Assembly: GCF_024138395.1 (NCBI RefSeq)
Contig: NZ_JAMYDU010000004.1
Location: 372,001-436,000, forward strand
Source: Pseudomonas mandelii
Lineage (GTDB): Bacteria > Pseudomonadota > Gammaproteobacteria > Pseudomonadales > Pseudomonadaceae
DNA: 64,000 nucleotides
Direction of reading: 5' to 3'
Shown: positions 46,434 through 55,111 of the stretch, piece by piece
Position numbering within the stretch: position 1 is the first letter of the stretch
Layout of the letters: every line of letters starts with the position of its first letter
The notes under the pieces: model-generated
What the model was told of the DNA's origin: nothing
What the model saw: only the letters and a program-made list of their open reading frames with translations
Databases searched by the model: none
Position numbers and translations under genes: made by a program

Positions 46434-48059
46434 ATGACCACAGCACAAATCCTTGGCAACCTGTTTCCCACCGCCGACAACGTCCCGGAAAAGTACCGCC
46501 TTAACGGCCCGACCGAGCAGCGCGAGTATCTAGTCGATGGTGAACTGAAAACCTGGTCCGGGCCCCTCGCCCAAGTCCGCAGCCCGGTGTACCTGAGCGG
46601 CGCGAATGGCGATGAACAGGTAATTCTCGGCAGCACGCCGCTGCTCGATGCCGACACCGCACTGACGGCGCTCGATGCGGCCGTCCGCGCCTACGACCGC
46701 GGCCAGGGTCTGTGGCCAACCATGCGTGTGGCCGAGCGTATCCAGCACGTCGAAACCTTCCTGGCTCGCATGCGCGAACAGCGCGAGGCGGTGGTCAAGT
46801 TGCTGATGTGGGAGATTGGCAAGAACCTCAAGGACTCGGAAAAAGAATTCGACCGCACCTGCGATTACATCGTCGACACCATCAATGCCCTCAAGGAACT
46901 CGACCGCCGCTCCAGCCGCTTTGAACTGGAACAGGACACCCTCGGCCAGATCCGCCGCGTTCCGCTGGGCGTGGCGTTGTGCATGGGGCCTTACAATTAC
47001 CCGCTGAACGAAACCTTCACCACGCTGATTCCGGCGCTGATCATGGGCAACACCGTGGTGTTCAAGCCGGCCAAGCTTGGCGTGCTGTTGATTCGCCCGC
47101 TGCTCGAAGCGTTCCGCGACAGCTTCCCGGCCGGGGTGATCAACGTCATTTACGGCAGCGGCCGCGAGACCGTCAGTGCGCTGATGGCCAGCGGCAAGAT
47201 CGATATCTTTGCGTTCATCGGCACCAACAAGGCCGCCAGCGACCTGAAAAAACTCCACCCAAGGCCTCACCGTCTGCGCGCGGCGCTGGGCCTGGATGCG
47301 AAGAACCCCGGCATCATTCTGCCGGAGGTCGATCTGGACAATGCGGTCAGCGAAGCCGTCACTGGTTCCTTGTCCTTCAATGGTCAGCGCTGCACCGCGC
47401 TGAAAATCCTCTTCGTCCACGAAGACGTGGTCGAGGCGTTCATCGAGAAATTCAACGCCAAACTCGCCGCCCTCAAACCCGGCATGCCGTGGGACAGCGG
47501 CGTGGCGCTGACGCCGTTGCCGGAGTCAGGCAAGGTCGATTACCTGCACACCCTGGTGGCAGACGCAGTCAGCAAAGGTGCAGCCGTGGTCAACCCCAAC
47601 GGCGGTGAATCCCGAGCATCGTTCTTCTACCCGGCCGTGTTGTACCCGGTGGCACCGCAGATGCGCGTCTACCAAGAAGAACAGTTCGGCCCGGTCGTGC
47701 CAATCGTGCCTTACCGTCATCTGGACACCGTCATTGATTACGTCCTTGAATCCGACTTCGGCCAGCAACTGAGCATCTTCGGCACCAACCCGGTGGCGGT
47801 CGGCAGGCTGGTGGACACCTTCGCCAACCAGGTCGGCCGGATCAACCTCAACGCCCAGTGCCAGCGCGGTCCTGACACCTACCCGTTCAACGGCCGCAAG
47901 AATTCCGCCGAGGGCACGCTGTCGGTGCACGATGCGCTGCGGGTGTTTTCGATTCGGACCCTGGTGGCGACCAAGTTCCAGGAAAGCAGCAAAGAGCTTC
48001 TCAGCGAGATCATCAGCGGCCGAAACTCGAGCTTCCTGACCACCGATTACATCTTCTGA
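46434..48059 (+). CDS. gapN: GapN-like NADP-dependent glyceraldehyde-3-phosphate dehydrogenase (aldehyde dehydrogenase superfamily)
   Basis: 541-aa aldehyde dehydrogenase of the type annotated as NADP-dependent non-phosphorylating GAPDH in pseudomonads (PA2323-like). Catalytic Cys320 is in FNGQRCTALK and the conserved Asn188 in GPYNYPLNE. At the position of the general-base glutamate (LELGGK in classical enzymes) the sequence is LGLDAK, so residue 286 is glycine; the spacing to the cysteine is exactly as in Streptococcus GapN, so the alignment is firm. How it deacylates the thioester is therefore unclear. It is monocistronic; the ATG at 46434 has a weak site (GGGGTAGCGAC). Confidence 0.85.
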   Translation: MTTAQILGNLFPTADNVPEKYRLNGPTEQREYLVDGELKTWSGPLAQVRSPVYLSGANGDEQVILGSTPLLDADTALTALDAAVRAYDRGQGLWPTMRVAERIQHVETFLARMREQREAVVKLLMWEIGKNLKDSEKEFDRTCDYIVDTINALKELDRRSSRFELEQDTLGQIRRVPLGVALCMGPYNYPLNETFTTLIPALIMGNTVVFKPAKLGVLLIRPLLEAFRDSFPAGVINVIYGSGRETVSALMASGKIDIFAFIGTNKAASDLKKLHPRPHRLRAALGLDAKNPGIILPEVDLDNAVSEAVTGSLSFNGQRCTALKILFVHEDVVEAFIEKFNAKLAALKPGMPWDSGVALTPLPESGKVDYLHTLVADAVSKGAAVVNPNGGESRASFFYPAVLYPVAPQMRVYQEEQFGPVVPIVPYRHLDTVIDYVLESDFGQQLSIFGTNPVAVGRLVDTFANQVGRINLNAQCQRGPDTYPFNGRKNSAEGTLSVHDALRVFSIRTLVATKFQESSKELLSEIISGRNSSFLTTDYIF

Positions 48060-48065
48060 GGTCTG

Positions 48066-48959
48066 TTATTGCGCCGCCACCCGGCGAAGCTTCAGGCTCC
48101 AGCCTTGTTGCATCCCGGCGGCGGCCAACAGAATCGCGGCAACACCGATCCACTGCAGCGGCTCCAGGCGATGGCCGAAGGCGAACCAGTCAACGAAAAT
48201 CGCCGCAATCGGGTAGATGAACGACAGCGCACCGGTCAGCGCTGTCGGCAGCTTTTGAATCGCGCCGTAGAGCAACACATACATCAGACCGGTATGCACG
48301 ATGCCCAGGGTTACCAGACTGGCCCAGGCATCGGGCGTTTGCGGCATCGCCGAGAAATGCGCAAAGGGCGCGAGCAACAGCACGCCGGTGCAGACCTGGA
48401 TCAACGCGATCAGATGCGGTGGCGTACCGGTCAGGCGCTTGATGATCAACGCGGCAATCGCGTACAGAAAGGCAGCCCCCAGCGCCAGACCAATCCCCAT
48501 CAGGTAATCGTTGCCACCCTCGCCTTGCTCACCATGTGCGCTGACAATCGCCAGCATCCCGAGAAACGAAATGCCCAGCCAGAACAGTTTCTGCAGGGTG
48601 ATTTTTTCCCCCAGAAACAGCGCCGCCAGCCCCACCAGCATGAATGGCTGGACGTTATAAACCGCCGTGCCAATGGCAATCGAGGCGCGGGAGTAGGACG
48701 CGAATAACAGCACCCAGTTGCCGACAATCGCCACACCACTCAGTACAGCCAGCAAGAAAGTGGTGGAGGTCAAAATGCCAGGGCGCAGAAAGCCGAACGC
48801 CGCGCAGATCAGCAATAAGGTGGCGGCACCGAACACGCAGCGCCAGAACACCACGTCCAGCACTGGTTGCCCAGAGACCAGCACGAACCAGCCAATGGTC
48901 CCGGAAATGAGCATGGCGGCGGTCATTTCGAATGAGCCGCGACGTAGTGTTTTGTCCAT
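48066..48959 (-). CDS. EamA/DMT-family transporter
   Basis: 297-aa inner-membrane protein with ten hydrophobic segments and two EamA repeats (about 10-140 and 155-285), typical of drug/metabolite exporters such as amino acid or metabolite efflux. The ATG at 48959 follows ACAGGAGGTTGATG at proper spacing; an ATG one codon earlier is too close to it. It is divergent from an Lrp-type gene 134 bp away, the common arrangement for an exporter and its regulator. The substrate is unknown. Confidence 0.88.
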   Translation of the reverse strand: MDKTLRRGSFEMTAAMLISGTIGWFVLVSGQPVLDVVFWRCVFGAATLLLICAAFGFLRPGILTSTTFLLAVLSGVAIVGNWVLLFASYSRASIAIGTAVYNVQPFMLVGLAALFLGEKITLQKLFWLGISFLGMLAIVSAHGEQGEGGNDYLMGIGLALGAAFLYAIAALIIKRLTGTPPHLIALIQVCTGVLLLAPFAHFSAMPQTPDAWASLVTLGIVHTGLMYVLLYGAIQKLPTALTGALSFIYPIAAIFVDWFAFGHRLEPLQWIGVAAILLAAAGMQQGWSLKLRRVAAQ

Positions 48960-49093
48960 CATCAACCTCCTGTGTTTGAGCCCAAAGTATGCCAATCCAC
49001 CGAGGGGCTACTCCAGCGCAAAAAGCAGGCTAAACTCGGCTTCTGCCTTTTTTATCAAGGCTTGTTCCGCCGATTACCTTATAGGGGTTCGCC

Positions 49094-49531
49094 ATGACCG
49101 ACGACATCGACCAAGTGCTGATCAGCGCATTGATGGAAGACTCACGCCGCTCGCTCAAGGCCCTGGCACAGATCAGCGGCCTGTCCTCGCCCAGTGTCGC
49201 CGAGCGCCTGCGTCGCCTCGAAGAACGTGGCGTGCTCAAGGGATATACCGTCGAGATCGACCCCAAATGCTTTGGCTACCAACTCCAGGCCATCGTCCGC
49301 ATCCGCCCGTTGCCGGGCCAGTTGCAGGAAGTGGAGCGACAGATTCAGGCCATCCCCGAATTTACCGAGTGCGACAAAGTCACGGGAGATGACTGCTTCA
49401 TCGCCCGCCTGCATGTGCGCTCGATGGAACAACTGGACACCCTCCTCGACCGCCTCAACAGCCACGCCGAAACCAGCACCGCCATCGTCAAGAAGACCCC
49501 GGTCAAGCGTCGGCTGCCGCCAATGGTTTGA
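49094..49531 (+). CDS. Lrp/AsnC-family transcriptional regulator
   Basis: 145 aa: a winged helix at about 5-60 (LISALMEDSRRSLKALAQIS, SSPSVAERLRRLEERGVLKG) and an AsnC-type RAM effector domain at about 65-140. The ATG follows TAGGGGTTCGCC. Divergent from an EamA exporter; by analogy it should control that gene in response to an amino acid or related ligand. Confidence 0.92.
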   Translation: MTDDIDQVLISALMEDSRRSLKALAQISGLSSPSVAERLRRLEERGVLKGYTVEIDPKCFGYQLQAIVRIRPLPGQLQEVERQIQAIPEFTECDKVTGDDCFIARLHVRSMEQLDTLLDRLNSHAETSTAIVKKTPVKRRLPPMV

Positions 49532-49577
49532 ATGCTGTTTTGGTTGAAACCAACGAGCTGAGCCAAATCACAGGCGA

Positions 49578-49605
49578 TAAAAAACCCGCCGAAGCGGGTT
49601 TTTTA
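49578..49605. terminator. Bidirectional rho-independent terminator
   Basis: AAAAAACCCGCC-GAA-GCGGGTTTTTT: strong stem with A-run and T-run, between convergent lrp-type and yccA-like genes. Confidence 0.92.
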
Positions 49606-49619
49606 CTCAAGGCTGACGA

Positions 49620-50291
49620 TTAATCATCGCGGCTCATGATGCCCAACAGTTGTAGCAAGCTGACGAACAGGTTGTAGATCGATACATACAGGCTGATGGT
49701 CGCCATGATGTAGTTGCGCTCGCCGCCGTGAATGATGGCGCTGGTCTGGAATAGAATGCACACCGACGAGAACAGTACGAAACCTGCGCTGATCGCCAGT
49801 TGCAGACCGCTGACCTGGAAGAACAGGCTCGCCAGTGTCGCACCCAATAGCACAAAGAAACCGGCCGTGATGAAACCACCGAGGAAGCTCATGTCCTTGC
49901 GGGTGATCAGCACATACGCCGACAGGCCGCCGAACACCAGCGCGGTCATTGCGAAGGCCGAGCTGACGACTTCCGCGCCGCCCTGCATATCCAGGTAACG
50001 GTTGAGAATCGGGCCGAGCAGGAAACCCATGAAACCGGTCAGCGCGAACGCAGAAACCAGGCCCCACGCCGAATCACGGAGTTTGTTGGTGAGAAAGAAA
50101 AGGCCGTAGAAGCCGATCAGCACCACGAAGATATTCGGGTAGCCAACACGCATCTGCTGCGCGACAAACGCCATCACGCCGCTGAATGCGAGGGTGAGGG
50201 CGAGTAAGCCGTAAGTGTTGCGCAGGACGCGGCTAACCTCTAGCTGCTCAGCCTGCACGCTGTTATTAACTGCGTAATCCTGTTCGCGCAT
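49620..50291 (-). CDS. Bax inhibitor-1/YccA family membrane protein
   Basis: 223-aa protein with seven hydrophobic segments, of the BI-1/YccA family; E. coli YccA modulates FtsH proteolysis. Family-typical text includes LRNTYGLLALTLAFSGVMAF near 22 and QTSAIIHGGERNYIMATISLY near 180-200. The ATG at 50291 follows AACAGGAGTGTCGCC; an upstream extension reads into the promoter region. It is divergent from nothing nearby except the tRNA. Confidence 0.9.
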   Translation of the reverse strand: MREQDYAVNNSVQAEQLEVSRVLRNTYGLLALTLAFSGVMAFVAQQMRVGYPNIFVVLIGFYGLFFLTNKLRDSAWGLVSAFALTGFMGFLLGPILNRYLDMQGGAEVVSSAFAMTALVFGGLSAYVLITRKDMSFLGGFITAGFFVLLGATLASLFFQVSGLQLAISAGFVLFSSVCILFQTSAIIHGGERNYIMATISLYVSIYNLFVSLLQLLGIMSRDD

Positions 50292-50415
50292 GGCGACACT
50301 CCTGTTGGGTTTGAAACGTTCAGTCGCAAAGATCATAACAGACGCTCTGTAACAAGCCATACAGAGAGTTTGACAGTGTGTTTCATTCAGGTATTATGGC
50401 GCCCGCAACGCAAAC

Positions 50416-50503
50416 GGAGGTGTGGCCGAGTGGTTTAAGGCAACGGTCTTGAAAACCGTCGACTGTAACAGGTCCATGAGTTCGAATCCCATCGCCTCCG
50501 CCA
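50416..50503 (+). tRNA. tRNA-Ser (anticodon UGA)
   Basis: 88-nt tRNA with the acceptor stem GGAGGTG/CGCCTCC, discriminator G and encoded CCA. The anticodon loop reads CTTGAAA (anticodon TGA), there is a long variable arm as in class II tRNAs, and the T loop is TTCGAAT. It decodes UCA/UCN serine. Confidence 0.96.
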
Positions 50504-50513
50504 TATTTGTACC

Positions 50514-50544
50514 GACAAAGCCCTGATTATTCAGGGCTTTGTCG
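50514..50544. terminator. Hairpin terminator after tRNA-Ser
   Basis: GACAAAGCCCTGA-TTAT-TCAGGGCTTTGTC: near-perfect stem 11 bp after the tRNA. The T-run is short, so it is either a terminator or a processing hairpin. Confidence 0.75.
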
Positions 50545-50701
50545 TTTCTGGGGTTTGGTGAAAATCCCCCAGCCCATACCTTGACCCGTAGCTTTCGTTG
50601 GTTATACGCGGAACACGAAAGAACTGAAAGTTTAGCCAATCTGTGCATCGACCGGTCGAATCCACAGCCAAAAACGGCCAGTGATGAGGCACTTTAGGCC
50701 T

Positions 50702-53700
50702 TCAACGACCGGAGTGCTGGTCCCCGGGCTCGGTGAGGCTGACACGGCGACTACGCAACCGATTTGCCGCGGAAGAGACCCAGACAAAGAACACCGGTAC
50801 CCACAAGACCCCAAGCACTGTCGCCGCCAGCATACCGCCGATCACGCCTGTGCCGATCGCTCGCTGGCTGGCAGCTCCCGCACCCGTTGCAATAGCCAGA
50901 GGCACCACGCCGAGAATGAAGGCCAGGGACGTCATGACGATCGGACGAAAACGCAGGCGTGCGGCCTGAGCCGCCGCATGCGCGAGGCTCGCGCCCTGAA
51001 CGTGAAGGGCCTTGGCAAATTCGACGATGAGGATTGCATTCTTCGCCGCCAGTCCAATGATCGTGATCAGCCCCACCTTGAAATAGACATCATTGGGCAG
51101 GCCCATGATCGTCACCGCGGCTACCGAACCGAGCATGCCGACAGGCACGATCAACAGCACGGCAAAGGGAATCGTCCAGCTTTCATACAGCGCCACCAGC
51201 ACCAGCAGCACCACGATCAACGATAACCCCACCAGCAGCGGCACCTGATCGCTGGCCTGTTGTTCCTGAAGTGACAGCCCGGCCCATTCAAGGCTAAAAC
51301 CGGCCGGCAGCTGACGGGCGATTTTCTGCAGTTCTTCCATGGCTTGACCGGTGCTGTAACCCGGTGCGGCATCGCCGGAAAAACGCAGCGACGCCGACCC
51401 GTTGTAGCGCGCGATCTGCAGTGGCCCGACCTGCCACTCGAAACGGCTGAACGCTTCCAGTGGCACCAATCGGTTCTGTCGATTGGGCACTTGCAGGCGC
51501 AACAGCGCTTCAGGCGTCTGGCGACTGATGCTGTCCGCCTGAACGATCACCCGCTGCATCCGCCCCTGATTGGCAAACTCATTGATTTGTTCCGAGCCCA
51601 GCGCCGAGGACAACGCTGAACTGATCACATCAAAACTCACACCGAGGGCTTCGGCTTTTTCGCGGTCGATGCTGACATGGATCTGCGGCGCATCCGCCAG
51701 GCCATCCTCCATCAGGTAATCGATCACCGGCGACGCCTTGGCCGCCTCCAGCAATTGGGTTCGGGCCTTCAACAGCGCTTCGTGCCCCTGCCCTGCCAGA
51801 TCCTGCAACCGTAGCTCGAAACCGTTCGAGGTGCCGAGGCCGTCCACCGGCGGCGGCACCACGCTGAACAGCGTGCCGTCAGCGGCGTTCTCAAAAGCCT
51901 CATTCGCGCGTCGGGCCACCGCGTCGCTGGCCTGGCCATCGCCGCGAACCGACCAGTCCTTGAGGCTGGTAAACGACAACGCCGCGTTAGCGCCAACCCC
52001 GGAAAAACTGAACCCCATGATTGCCAGCACCTGATCCGTGGCGGGTTGCGCCAGGGCATAGTGCTCCCACGATTGCACCGTCACATCCGTGCGCGAAGCC
52101 GAAGCCGCAGGTGGTAGCTGGATATCCGTGATGATGTAGCCCTGATCTTCGGACGGCATGAATGAGGATGGCAATCGGTGATAGGCAAAAGCGAGTACCA
52201 GCAACAATATGAGGTAAATGCCCATGCTGCGAGTGCTGCGACGGACCCAGCTCGAACTGAACTGCTCGTAGCGCCGGGCCAAGGCATCGAAGCGTCGATT
52301 GAAGCCGTTCGCCCAGCGGTTGGGTCGTAGCTCTTTCGCCGGGTCGAAGGGTTTTAGCAAGGTGACACACAGGGCCGGCGTCAGGGTCAACGCCAGGAAC
52401 CCGGAGAATAGAATCGACACCGACAGCGCCATGGAAAACTGCTGGTAGATCACCCCCACCGAACCGCCCATGAACGCCAACGGCAGGAATACCGCCGCCA
52501 GCACCAGGGTGATGCCAACAATCGCCCCGCTGATCTGCTGCATTGCTTTGCGGGTCGCCTCTTTGGGCGACAGGCGCTCGTGCGTGATCAAGCGCTCGAC
52601 GTTCTCTACCACGACAATGGCGTCGTCCACCAGAATGCCAATGGCCAGCACCATGCCGAACAGGGTCATCATGTTGATCGAAAACCCTAGCGGCGCCATC
52701 ACCGCGAGGGTGCCCAGCAGGCAGACCGGCACCACAATGGCCGGAATCAACGTGTAACGCAGGTTCTGCAAAAACAGCAGCATCACCAGAAACACCAACA
52801 CCATGGCTTCGATCAAGGTGTAGATGACTTGCTTGATCGCCACGTCGACGAAGTATGAGGTGTCATAAGGCACGCTCAGCATCATGTTCGCTGGCAGCGT
52901 GCTCGACAGTTGATCCAGCCGGGCCTTGAGCGCCGCCGCCGTTTGCAGCGCGTTGGCACCGGGTGCCAACTGCACCGACATGGCCGCCGCGGGTTTGCCG
53001 TTCAGGCGAGCGTCGAAGCGGTAGTCCTGACGACCCAGTTCGACTCGGGCCACATCGTGAATCCTGACACTGGAGCCGTCGTCATTGGCCCGCAGCACAA
53101 TGTTGCCGAACGCCTCCACGGATTCAAGCTGCCCCTGCACCATGACGGTGGCGGTAATGTGCTGCTCGGCAGGCCCCGGACGTTCGCCCATGCTGCCGGC
53201 GGGTACTTGCACGTTCTGCCCGGCGATCGCTTTACTTACATCGGCCATCGACAGGTTGTAACCCACAAGCCGGGCAGGATCGACCCAGATGCGCATGGCC
53301 CGTTCAGCGGTGTACATCTGCACCCGCCCTACCCCGGCCACGCGGCGAATCTCGTTATTGATGCCCCGCGCGGCGTAGTCTGCCAACCCGATCGAATCCT
53401 GCTGCCCATCGGTGTAGGACAAGGCATAGATCATCAGAAAGTTGGCACGTACCTGCTCCACCTTCAGGCCTTGCTCGATCACCGCTTGGGGCAAGCGCCC
53501 GATTACCCGTTGCAAGCGGTTCTGGACGTCTATCTGCGCCATGTCGGGATCGATGCCCGGCTTGAAGGTGATGGTGGTTTCTGCACTGCCGTTGGCACTG
53601 TTGGATTCGTAATACAGCAAATCCTTGAGGCCGTTGAGTTCCTCCTCGATCAGACTGGTGATGTTCTGATTGATGATCTGCGCCGAGGCACCGGGGTAGC

Positions 53701-53842
53701 TGGCACTGACACTGATTTGCGGCGGTGCCACGTCCGGGTATTGGCTGACCGGCAAGGTGCCCAGGGTCATCGCTCCTGCCAGCGCGATGAACAGCGCGAT
53801 AACCCAGGCGAAATTCGGACGAGCAATAAAAAAATCGGGCAT
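50702..53842 (-). CDS. RND efflux transporter (AcrB/MexD-like, HAE1)
   Basis: 1046-aa inner-membrane pump with 12 membrane segments and two large periplasmic loops. Proton-relay residues are present: Asp406-Asp407 (GILVDDAIVVVEN) and Lys934 (GLAAKNAILIVEF). The N-terminus MPDFFIARPNFAWVIALFIA is characteristic of HAE1 pumps. It follows the adaptor gene on the same strand, and no outer-membrane factor is encoded beside it. Being next to siderophore genes, it likely exports or recycles the siderophore, though multidrug export is possible. Confidence 0.93.
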   Translation of the reverse strand: MPDFFIARPNFAWVIALFIALAGAMTLGTLPVSQYPDVAPPQISVSASYPGASAQIINQNITSLIEEELNGLKDLLYYESNSANGSAETTITFKPGIDPDMAQIDVQNRLQRVIGRLPQAVIEQGLKVEQVRANFLMIYALSYTDGQQDSIGLADYAARGINNEIRRVAGVGRVQMYTAERAMRIWVDPARLVGYNLSMADVSKAIAGQNVQVPAGSMGERPGPAEQHITATVMVQGQLESVEAFGNIVLRANDDGSSVRIHDVARVELGRQDYRFDARLNGKPAAAMSVQLAPGANALQTAAALKARLDQLSSTLPANMMLSVPYDTSYFVDVAIKQVIYTLIEAMVLVFLVMLLFLQNLRYTLIPAIVVPVCLLGTLAVMAPLGFSINMMTLFGMVLAIGILVDDAIVVVENVERLITHERLSPKEATRKAMQQISGAIVGITLVLAAVFLPLAFMGGSVGVIYQQFSMALSVSILFSGFLALTLTPALCVTLLKPFDPAKELRPNRWANGFNRRFDALARRYEQFSSSWVRRSTRSMGIYLILLLVLAFAYHRLPSSFMPSEDQGYIITDIQLPPAASASRTDVTVQSWEHYALAQPATDQVLAIMGFSFSGVGANAALSFTSLKDWSVRGDGQASDAVARRANEAFENAADGTLFSVVPPPVDGLGTSNGFELRLQDLAGQGHEALLKARTQLLEAAKASPVIDYLMEDGLADAPQIHVSIDREKAEALGVSFDVISSALSSALGSEQINEFANQGRMQRVIVQADSISRQTPEALLRLQVPNRQNRLVPLEAFSRFEWQVGPLQIARYNGSASLRFSGDAAPGYSTGQAMEELQKIARQLPAGFSLEWAGLSLQEQQASDQVPLLVGLSLIVVLLVLVALYESWTIPFAVLLIVPVGMLGSVAAVTIMGLPNDVYFKVGLITIIGLAAKNAILIVEFAKALHVQGASLAHAAAQAARLRFRPIVMTSLAFILGVVPLAIATGAGAASQRAIGTGVIGGMLAATVLGVLWVPVFFVWVSSAANRLRSRRVSLTEPGDQHSGR

Positions 53843-53885
53843 CGGTTAGATCCTGGCTGACACCTTGGGTAAAAGCGTCACGCCC

Positions 53886-55040
53886 TCAGTTATGGGCCTG
53901 CTGTTCGGCAAAGGTGATTATGTTGACCCTGGTGCCGACACTGAGCTTGTCGGCGCGCTCGACCACCACGTGCTCGCCGGCCACTAGCCCCCGGGTGATC
54001 TGCCAGTCGGAACCGAGCATCGCGCCGGTGCTGACCACTCGTTCGTGCACTACCCCCTGGGCGTCCACCAGCATTAACCTGGCCTGGCCATCGACACCAC
54101 GCTGCACCGCTTGCTGCGGCACGAACAACGCTTGCGGATCGATCCCCGCCGGCGCTACGACCCGCACATACATGCCAGGCAGCAGTACGCTGTCCGGGTT
54201 AGGAAACTCGCCGCGCAAGGTGACTTGCCCGGTGCTTCGATCGACCGAAATATCGGAGAACATCAGCTTGCCTTGTCGGGTTTGTGTCGGGCTGCCAAGT
54301 TGTATTGACACCCGCGCTGCGCCCGCTCCAGTCAGGGTCAACCGGCCACTGGCGACGGCTTGCTGCAAGGCGACGATCTGATCGACGGACTGGGTAAAGT
54401 CGGCGTAAATCGGGTCCAGTTGCTGAATTCGCGCCATTTGCGTGGCTTGGTCCTGGCCTACCAGTGCGCCCTCGCTGACCAGGGCGCGGCCGATACGGCC
54501 ACTGATCGGCGCTCGCACCTGACAGTAACCGAGGTTGAGTCGGGCGGTCGCCACATCGGCTTGAGCGGCCAGGCGGTTAGCCTTGGCGCTCTTGAGATCA
54601 GAGACCGCGTCGTCGAATACCTGCGGGCTGACGGCGTTGATTTCCACCAGTTGTTTGTAGCGTTGCACATGAGCGTTGGCGCGATAGACATCGGCTTCTG
54701 CTTTGGCCAAGGCGCCTTCGACCCGCATTAATGCAGCCTTGAGCGGCGCAGGGTCGATGCTGAAAAGCAGTTGACCAGCCTTGACGTCACTGCCCTCTTC
54801 AAAATGACGGGTCAACACAACACCGGCAATCCGTGCGCGCACCTCGGCGATGCGCACTGGTTCGATTCGGCCAGGCAGGTCTGAGGTCATGGCAAACGGT
54901 CGGGGTTGCACGGTGAGCGTCTTGACCTGCGGTGGCGACGTACTGTGTTCAGCGGACTGATCCTGAGCGCCACAGCCGTTCAATGCCAATACGGTCGCCA
55001 GCACCCACGTCGGTTTTATCGTCGCTAAAGCCTTACGCAT
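53886..55040 (-). CDS. RND periplasmic adaptor (membrane fusion lipoprotein)
   Basis: 384-aa HlyD/AcrA-type adaptor. The lipoprotein signal has lipobox LNGC (cysteine at about residue 23), followed by barrel-sandwich, helical hairpin (ALAKAEADVYRANAHVQRYK) and beta-barrel domains (SGRIGRALVSEGALVGQ). It links the RND pump to an outer-membrane channel. The ATG at 55040 follows ACAGGGACTGATA. It begins 71 bp after the aminotransferase stop and precedes the pump by 43 bp; one operon. Confidence 0.92.
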   Translation of the reverse strand: MRKALATIKPTWVLATVLALNGCGAQDQSAEHSTSPPQVKTLTVQPRPFAMTSDLPGRIEPVRIAEVRARIAGVVLTRHFEEGSDVKAGQLLFSIDPAPLKAALMRVEGALAKAEADVYRANAHVQRYKQLVEINAVSPQVFDDAVSDLKSAKANRLAAQADVATARLNLGYCQVRAPISGRIGRALVSEGALVGQDQATQMARIQQLDPIYADFTQSVDQIVALQQAVASGRLTLTGAGAARVSIQLGSPTQTRQGKLMFSDISVDRSTGQVTLRGEFPNPDSVLLPGMYVRVVAPAGIDPQALFVPQQAVQRGVDGQARLMLVDAQGVVHERVVSTGAMLGSDWQITRGLVAGEHVVVERADKLSVGTRVNIITFAEQQAHN

Positions 55041-55111
55041 TATCAGTCCCTGTGCAAAACAAAAACGGGCTTGCCGTTCCATGTCGGCAAACCCTGTGCA
55101 TCGGCAGATCG

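Noticed and set aside
50545..50701. Possible phage or transposon remnant after tRNA-Ser
   Set aside because: Only about 157 bp without open frames of note, no repeat of the tRNA 3' end and no transposase sequence.
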